Shown piece by piece: positions 20,946 to 25,627 of a stretch of 25,627 nt of DNA. Numbering within the stretch: the first letter of the stretch is position 1; each line of letters starts with the position of its first letter. The notes under the pieces were generated by a model. It was not told the DNA's origin and did no database searches. It saw nothing but the letters and a program-made list of their open reading frames with translations. The stretch is from JBCDJG01 sp038748065 (lineage in GTDB: Bacteria; Pseudomonadota; Gammaproteobacteria; Pseudomonadales; Halieaceae): positions 1-25,627 of the forward strand of contig JBCDJG010000063.1 in NCBI GenBank assembly GCA_038748065.1, given 5' to 3'. The position numbers were made by a program, and so were the translations under genes.

Positions 20946-23789
20946 CTACAGGCTCCACTTCAGGCGGACGCTATAGAAGCGCCCGAGGGGATCGTAAATC
21001 GGGCTGGTGTTGGTAGAGACCGAAGGCACATAGGGTGGCTGTTCATCCGTGAAATTTTCTACCGCGAAGGATAAGCCAAGCGACTCCCAGTTGTAGGTGT
21101 AGAGGAAGTCGAAATAGTTCACCGCGTCGGCCGTATCCACGAATTCCTCAAAGCCGATGGCTTCATCGAGCACGTCCATCTCATCCAGATAACGCCACGA
21201 CAGCGTGGTAGACCAGTTATTTCTGGACAGCGACAGATTCACCGTCGACTTGATCTCGGGATAGCCAGCAAAACTGCAAATATCGCAGGACACCACCCCG
21301 GTGAGATCTGTTTCCGTGCCGGTATCGGTAATTTGCGTGTAGTCTTCAAGCCAGTTCACTAGCCAGTCGGCTGTGACAACGCCCCAGTTGGTCGCCCACG
21401 TGGAGGTAGCGTTTACATCGATACCCGAGGTCTCGATGGTGGAGAGGTTTTCATTGAGTAGCTCAAAGCGAATGACCTCACCATTCGCCCCGCGGCCAAT
21501 ACGGTCGCACTCCGGCGCGCTGAGCCCGGGCGTTTCATAGCAGGTATTGATCACCTCGCCTTCGATCGGCGTGCCGATGGCGTCTTCAACCTCGACGCTG
21601 TAGTAATCGATAGCAACGCGCAAGTTGATGCTGGCCGGCGTAAAGACCACGCCAACAGAGAAGGTCTCGGACGTCTCGGGCTCAAGCTCTGGGTTACCGC
21701 CCTGGGTCACCTTGAGCTGGGCGGCCGGCTGCACGAAATCCGGCGACACACCCTCGGAGGCACAGTTAGCGGCGACGACGGGATTGGCCGCCTGGTTCGG
21801 CGCATTGCAGGGGTCATTCACGCCGATGAAGCTATCGGCGTTGCCACCAAAGAGCTCGAGCACGTTGGGCGCGCGAAAGCCGGTGGATGCCTGGGCGCGC
21901 AGCTGCATCCAGTCCAGCGGCAGCCAGCGCAGGCCAAGCTTCCAGGTGGTTTCGTCGTAGTCACTGTAATCCGAGTAGCGTAGGGCCGCCTCCATGCTGA
22001 GCTCCCGCGCGGCGGGCGCGTCGATGAGAATAGGAATATCGAGCTCGGCAAATATCTCCCAGAGGTCGTAGCCGCCATCGGTAGGCTGCGCAAAGTTACC
22101 GCCGCTGTCGCCCGCAACCACCGTCGGGGATGGGCTGACGCTGCCGGACTCGTCGCGGTACTCCAGGCCCGAGGCAAAACCAACATTGCCCGCAGGCAGG
22201 GAGAACAGGTCTGCGGTGGAGAGCGTAGCCGCCAGGTGCCACATTTCGTACTCGGTACGTTCAACGTCCGTAAAGGTGAGGAAATCGATCTCCGCCTGAG
22301 TCTTCGGGCTGCGACCGAAGGGATCGAACAGGGGATCGCCATTGGCTCGCTTGGGGCAGCTTGCCACTGTGGCGCACTGGGCCGGGTCACTGGCAATCTG
22401 CAAATTCGCCACATTCGTTTGGCCGGTGGTCTCTTCCTTGAGCCGTGATTGACCCCAGGTGAGCCAGGAATCCAGTACCCAGTCACGCTCGGCAAAGCTG
22501 AAATCGCCTTCGAGGCCAAAGGTGGTTTGCACGGTATCGACATCGTACTCAAACTGCCGATTACCCAGATCTGCACCGCGCCAGGCAAGCTGGAAGCTGT
22601 CGCCGCCCAAGGCTGACTGCAGGAAATCCCGCGCATCCGCCGGCAGATTCGGGTTGCTGTAGGGCACCTGAACGAGGTCGGTAAAACGCCCGGCGGCGCC
22701 GCTGATGGGCAGCGGCGTGAAATTCAGGGTCCCTTCGCGGTGATTTGCCAGAATGTTGGTATAGGCCGACCAGTTAGGGCCCAGCACAAAGCTACCGCTA
22801 AGCCCCAGGTTGACGCTGGTAAGCGGAGAGACCAGGGCCGAGCCCCGGCCGCCCGGGTCGTTGTAGTTATAGCGATGACCGGTATCTTTGATGGACTGCA
22901 GGCTGCCGTCGCCCGCGGAGCCGTTCAGGCCACTCAGCCCAAAGGTATCGTAGGTTTGGAAGCTGGCGCCTGTTTCTGCATCTTCCTTGAAGATGATATC
23001 GACATCGCCCGCGGTTACCCTGCCCTCGGGTGGATTGCCGCTGCCGAAGAGTATGAGTTTGCCGCCCGCGCCGTCGCTGGCACGCCCGAGGATCGGGTCC
23101 CGTGACCAACTGCGGTCTTGTAGATCGATGTATTCCGTATCGGTTACATCCATCGCCGCGACGAAGCCACCGCGATTCCCTTGCACGCCCCACAGCGCGC
23201 CGAAATTGAAAGACTCGCCCCCATCATCCTCTGGCGTGCCGGCACCGGCGGTGAATTCCAGGCCCTCGAAATTATCCTTGGTGATGATGTTGACCACCCC
23301 CGCAACGGCATCGGAGCCGTAAACCGCCGAGGCGCCGTCGGCCAGCACCTCAACCCGGTCGATCATGTTTGGCGGAAAGGATTGCAGGTCTACCGCCAGG
23401 CCCAATGAATCCCGAATGGAGTTGACTACACGCCGGCCATTCATCAGCACCAGGGTGCGCTCGGGCGCCAGGTTATGAATCTCTACAAAGTTGGCGCCGC
23501 GGGAGGAATTATTGGAGTTGTTGCGCCCCGTGCCGTTGGCATTAGTGATGGACGGGATACGCAGCAGGGCATCCAACACGCTGTTATTCACGTTGCGCTC
23601 GATCTCGGAAGAATCGGCGACAGCCATGGCGCCGAGATACGTTTCCGGATTTCGAGCAATACGGGAGCCGGTAACGACCACCTCCTCCATGACCGGTTCG
23701 CCCTGGGCCGCTACACGGGCAGGCAAGATCAACAGGCTTGCGAGAACAAACGTGGCTGCCGGGGGGCAGCGAAAGGCGGCTAGCGACAT
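20946..23789 (-). CDS. TonB-dependent outer-membrane receptor
   Basis: The protein has 947 aa. The signal peptide (ATFVLASLLILPARVAAQ) is followed by a TonB-box-like EEVVVTGSRIARN (35-47). The plug domain follows (SVLDALLRIPSITNANGTG, RTLVLMNGRRVVNS, IDRVEVLADGASAVYGSDAVAGVVNIITK, about 65-180). The 22-strand barrel ends in YSVRLKWSL. Extracellular loops carry Cys pairs (NDPCNAPN...NCASEG; NTCYETPGLSAPEC; SCDIC), as in the large Caulobacter-type receptors that import complex carbohydrates, peptides or chelates with ExbBD-TonB energy. The ligand is not predictable. The sulfatase lies beyond the globin gene on the opposite strand, so a link to sulfated substrates is only suggestive. The ribosome site GAGGT is 8 nt upstream of the ATG. 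It is divergent from gnd across 97 bp. Confidence 0.96.
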   Translation of the reverse strand: MSLAAFRCPPAATFVLASLLILPARVAAQGEPVMEEVVVTGSRIARNPETYLGAMAVADSSEIERNVNNSVLDALLRIPSITNANGTGRNNSNNSSRGANFVEIHNLAPERTLVLMNGRRVVNSIRDSLGLAVDLQSFPPNMIDRVEVLADGASAVYGSDAVAGVVNIITKDNFEGLEFTAGAGTPEDDGGESFNFGALWGVQGNRGGFVAAMDVTDTEYIDLQDRSWSRDPILGRASDGAGGKLILFGSGNPPEGRVTAGDVDIIFKEDAETGASFQTYDTFGLSGLNGSAGDGSLQSIKDTGHRYNYNDPGGRGSALVSPLTSVNLGLSGSFVLGPNWSAYTNILANHREGTLNFTPLPISGAAGRFTDLVQVPYSNPNLPADARDFLQSALGGDSFQLAWRGADLGNRQFEYDVDTVQTTFGLEGDFSFAERDWVLDSWLTWGQSRLKEETTGQTNVANLQIASDPAQCATVASCPKRANGDPLFDPFGRSPKTQAEIDFLTFTDVERTEYEMWHLAATLSTADLFSLPAGNVGFASGLEYRDESGSVSPSPTVVAGDSGGNFAQPTDGGYDLWEIFAELDIPILIDAPAARELSMEAALRYSDYSDYDETTWKLGLRWLPLDWMQLRAQASTGFRAPNVLELFGGNADSFIGVNDPCNAPNQAANPVVAANCASEGVSPDFVQPAAQLKVTQGGNPELEPETSETFSVGVVFTPASINLRVAIDYYSVEVEDAIGTPIEGEVINTCYETPGLSAPECDRIGRGANGEVIRFELLNENLSTIETSGIDVNATSTWATNWGVVTADWLVNWLEDYTQITDTGTETDLTGVVSCDICSFAGYPEIKSTVNLSLSRNNWSTTLSWRYLDEMDVLDEAIGFEEFVDTADAVNYFDFLYTYNWESLGLSFAVENFTDEQPPYVPSVSTNTSPIYDPLGRFYSVRLKWSL

Positions 23790-23838
23790 AAGAACTTACC
23801 TCGCGCAGGGCTCTTGCGAGGACTATATCACCGATTGG

Positions 23839-23864
23839 CGATAGACTGCGTAGAGTAGCTATCG
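23839..23864. repeat. Inverted repeat in the receptor-gnd divergent promoter region
   Basis: CGATAG / CTATCG is a 6-bp dyad with a 14-nt spacer in the 97-bp region between the divergent TonB receptor and 6-phosphogluconate dehydrogenase genes. It could be an operator for one or both genes. No consensus -35/-10 pair was identified with confidence here. Confidence 0.3.
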
Positions 23865-23886
23865 GTAGAAATACGAGGAAGACACT

Positions 23887-25338
23887 ATGGAGGCCACAGC
23901 AGATATCGGCCTGATTGGCCTGGCAGTGATGGGCCAGAACCTGGTCCTGAATATGAATGACCACGGCTTTACGGTCGCCGTTTACAACCGCACGCAGGCG
24001 CGCACAGACGAGTTCCTGGCCGGGCCCGCAGCGGATACCGATGTGATCGGCGCTAGCACGCTCGAAGAGCTTATTGCCCACCTCAAGCCCCCAAGGCGGG
24101 TGATGCTGATGGTTCGGGCGGGCGCCGTTGTCGACAAGCTCATTGAAGAATTGGTGCCCTTATTGGAGCCAGGCGACACCGTGATAGATGGCGGTAACTC
24201 GCTGTTTGCCGACAGCTCACGCCGTGTAGAGGCCCTGGCCACCCATGGCATGCACTTTGTGGGCGCCGGTGTCTCCGGCGGAGAAGAAGGCGCTCGCCAT
24301 GGCCCCTCCATCATGCCCGGCGGCGCGGCCGAGGCGTGGCCAGCGCTACAGCCCATCTTTCAATCCATCGCCGCGCAGGTAGACGGCAAACCCTGCTGCC
24401 AGTGGGTGGGCGAAGCTGGCGCCGGCCACTATGTGAAGATGGTGCACAACGGCATCGAGTACGGCGATATGCAGCTGATCTGCGAGGCCTACCACCTGCT
24501 GCACGCGGGCATGGGCCTGGATGCAGACAGCCTGCACCAGATCTTCGCGGACTGGGACAAAGGCGTGCTGGATTCATATCTCATTGAGATAACGGCGGCG
24601 ATTTTTGCCGTAAGCGACGACGACGGCACACCGCTGGTTGAGCACATTCTGGATACCGCCGGCCAAAAAGGCACCGGCAAGTGGACCGGCATCAACGCCC
24701 TGGAGCTCGGCATCCCCTTAACGCTGATCAGCGAAGCGGTATTCTCCCGCTGCCTGTCGGCGCTGAAGGAGAGCCGCGAACGGGCGGCCGCAGTAATCGG
24801 CGGGCACACGGATGAGCTTGAAGGTGAACGCGACGCCCTGGTCAGCGATATCCACGACGCGCTCTATGCCTCGAAGATCATCTCTTACGCCCAGGGCTTC
24901 CAGCTCATGGCCGAGGCGCAACGCGAATACGGCTGGACGCTCGACTTTGCCGCTATCGCCTTCATGTGGCGCGGCGGCTGCATCATTCGCAGCCGCTTCC
25001 TGGGGAACATCGCCGATGCCTACACGCGCAACCCCGAGCTGGAGAACCTGCTGCTGGATGACTTCTTCCGCGACGAGATAAAACGCGCCGAAGCGGGCTG
25101 GCGACGCACCGTAGCGCGCGCCGTTTCGGCAGGGCTGCCCGTGCCCGCCTTTAGCGCCGCCCTTGCCTACTACGACGGCTATCGCAGCGCGCGGCTGCCG
25201 GCCAACCTGCTGCAGGCACAGCGCGACTATTTTGGCGCCCACACCTATGAACGCACCGACCGGCCCCGGGGGGAGTTCTTCCACACCAATTGGACCGGCC
25301 AGGGCGGCGATGTTTCGTCCAGCACCTACGAGGTTTAA
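23887..25338 (+). CDS. gnd: 6-phosphogluconate dehydrogenase, decarboxylating
   Basis: This oxidative pentose-phosphate enzyme converts 6-phosphogluconate plus NADP+ to ribulose 5-phosphate, CO2 and NADPH in the cytoplasm. The 483-aa protein is full length for the long type. The N-terminal Rossmann motif is GLAVMGQNLVLNM with NRT at the end of strand 2 (NADP preference). Active-site residues lie in GHYVKMVHNGIEYGDMQ (Lys184, Asn188), FVGAGVSGGEEGARHGPSIMPGG and KGTGKWTG. The C-terminal tail is QRDYFGAHTYERTD...FFHTNWTG. The ribosome site GAGGAA sits about 7 nt before the ATG. It appears to be a single-gene unit, with no zwf, pgl or edd next to it, and the tRNA follows 41 bp downstream. Confidence 0.98.
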   Translation: MEATADIGLIGLAVMGQNLVLNMNDHGFTVAVYNRTQARTDEFLAGPAADTDVIGASTLEELIAHLKPPRRVMLMVRAGAVVDKLIEELVPLLEPGDTVIDGGNSLFADSSRRVEALATHGMHFVGAGVSGGEEGARHGPSIMPGGAAEAWPALQPIFQSIAAQVDGKPCCQWVGEAGAGHYVKMVHNGIEYGDMQLICEAYHLLHAGMGLDADSLHQIFADWDKGVLDSYLIEITAAIFAVSDDDGTPLVEHILDTAGQKGTGKWTGINALELGIPLTLISEAVFSRCLSALKESRERAAAVIGGHTDELEGERDALVSDIHDALYASKIISYAQGFQLMAEAQREYGWTLDFAAIAFMWRGGCIIRSRFLGNIADAYTRNPELENLLLDDFFRDEIKRAEAGWRRTVARAVSAGLPVPAFSAALAYYDGYRSARLPANLLQAQRDYFGAHTYERTDRPRGEFFHTNWTGQGGDVSSSTYEV

Positions 25339-25362
25339 GAGTGGCGGGTTTGTCTCTATAAT
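25335..25362 (+). promoter_or_regulatory. Sigma-70 promoter for the tRNA gene
   Basis: A perfect -10 TATAAT (25357-25362) is preceded at 16 bp by TTAAGA (25335-25340, 4 of 6 matches to TTGACA). It is followed by a GC-rich discriminator (GCCGCCTCC), typical of stringently controlled stable-RNA promoters. The -35 overlaps the gnd stop codon. Confidence 0.7.
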
Positions 25363-25379
25363 GCCGCCTCCCACAATGT

Positions 25380-25456
25380 GGGCCCATAGCTCAGTTGGTT
25401 AGAGCATCCGACTCATAATCGGCAGGTCGAAGGTTCAAGTCCTTCTGGGCCCACCA
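25380..25456 (+). tRNA. tRNA with CAT anticodon, probably tRNA-Ile2 (lysidine type)
   Basis: The 77-nt cloverleaf has an encoded CCA. Acceptor GGGCCCA pairs with TGGGCCC; D-arm GCTC/GAGC; anticodon loop CTCATAA; T-arm GAAGG-TTCAAGT-CCTTC; discriminator A. The anticodon stem has one U-C mismatch at its outer end (TCCGA/TCGGC). CAT could mean elongator Met or Ile2. C4-G69 and C5-G68 in the acceptor stem are the known TilS (lysidine synthetase) determinants, and the TTCAAGTCC T-arm resembles E. coli ileX. I therefore favour Ile2, which would read AUA after lysidine modification. There is no initiator-type C1 mismatch, so it is not tRNA-fMet. Confidence 0.93.
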
Positions 25457-25485
25457 TTTTTATATAGGTCTATTCCGACCGCATA

Positions 25486-25627
25486 GGGGCTCTACCCAAT
25501 TAACGGGGGATGCCGGTATTCATAGACACCCTGTTGATTATCCCATCCCACCCACAGTGGGTCAGAACCCTCAACCGATAGTTCTCGAAGTTCCTAAAAC
25601 CATAAGCCCTCCTGGAGATCATTTCCA
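25486..25627 (-). mobile_element. Insertion-sequence end, ISL3-like (runs off the window)
   Basis: The sequence GGGGCTCTACCCAATTAACG starting near 25486 resembles an ISL3-family terminal inverted repeat (GGCTCT...). It lies just beyond the stop of a transposase C-terminus reading leftward from the window edge. Only one end is inside the window, so the other repeat and the 8-bp target duplication cannot be seen. The element begins about 30 bp after the tRNA. Confidence 0.6.
25500..25627 (-). CDS. Transposase C-terminal fragment (IS204/IS1001/IS1096/IS1165, ISL3-like), truncated by window edge
   Basis: The open reading on the minus strand gives 41 complete codons, which include MISRRAYGFRNFENYRLRV, then LTHCGWDGIINRVSMNTG and a final IPR before a TAA stop at 25502-25500. 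RRAYGFR-type endings are familiar from DDE transposases of the ISL3 superfamily, after the last catalytic Glu, which must lie off the window. The family call is from memory of such C-termini plus the adjacent inverted repeat. Whether the gene is intact cannot be judged. Confidence 0.6.
   Translation of the reverse strand, partial: EMISRRAYGFRNFENYRLRVLTHCGWDGIINRVSMNTGIPR

Overview
The window looks like chromosomal DNA of a marine, GC-rich gammaproteobacterium. The near-perfect RpoD tail, the DcaP-type and OprP-like porins, a large TonB receptor, a sulfatase and the overall gene mix suggest Halieaceae (OM60/NOR5) or a neighbouring Cellvibrionales/Spongiibacteraceae lineage. This placement is inference, because there is no rRNA in the window.

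Layout: the left edge holds the 3' end of rpoD and a clear hairpin terminator (1-598). Next come minus-strand envelope genes: a Ca-loop-containing secreted M15 peptidase (4079-3156), then a periplasmic glutaminase coupled by a GTGA overlap to a DcaP-like porin (3042-605). A small secreted orphan lies divergently at 4177-4560. At 4614-10169, all on the minus strand, are a tightly packed ABC exporter / cytochrome P450 / exported SAM-methyltransferase operon, a 63-aa membrane-anchored small protein preceded by seven copies of a hexanucleotide repeat, and a second coiled-coil porin. A lipoprotein-like FAD amine oxidase (10274-11626) converges on, and overlaps, an MBL-fold hydrolase that sits downstream of a slipin/NfeD membrane-quality-control pair (14695-11601). 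A short basic protein has a long leader with a 20-bp tandem repeat. A voltage-gated-type K+ channel is translationally coupled through a TTGA overlap to an unrecognised 542-aa membrane protein (17621-15232).

The right half holds a ferric-reductase-like membrane protein that lacks the expected heme histidines, placed just upstream of an arylsulfatase (18050-20428). A TonB-dependent receptor follows with a globin gene downstream (23789-20450). Then come 6-phosphogluconate dehydrogenase (gnd), a CAT-anticodon tRNA with its own promoter, and, about 30 bp past the tRNA, the terminal inverted repeat and transposase C-terminus of an ISL3-like insertion sequence running off the right edge.

Most of the window is envelope biology: outer-membrane channels, exported enzymes and membrane proteins. 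There is no CRISPR array, phage module or rRNA. The items most worth following up are the K+ channel with its coupled partner, the His-less ferric-reductase-like protein, the ABC/P450/exported-methyltransferase operon, the glutaminase-porin pair, and the hexamer repeat in front of the small CTERM-like gene.
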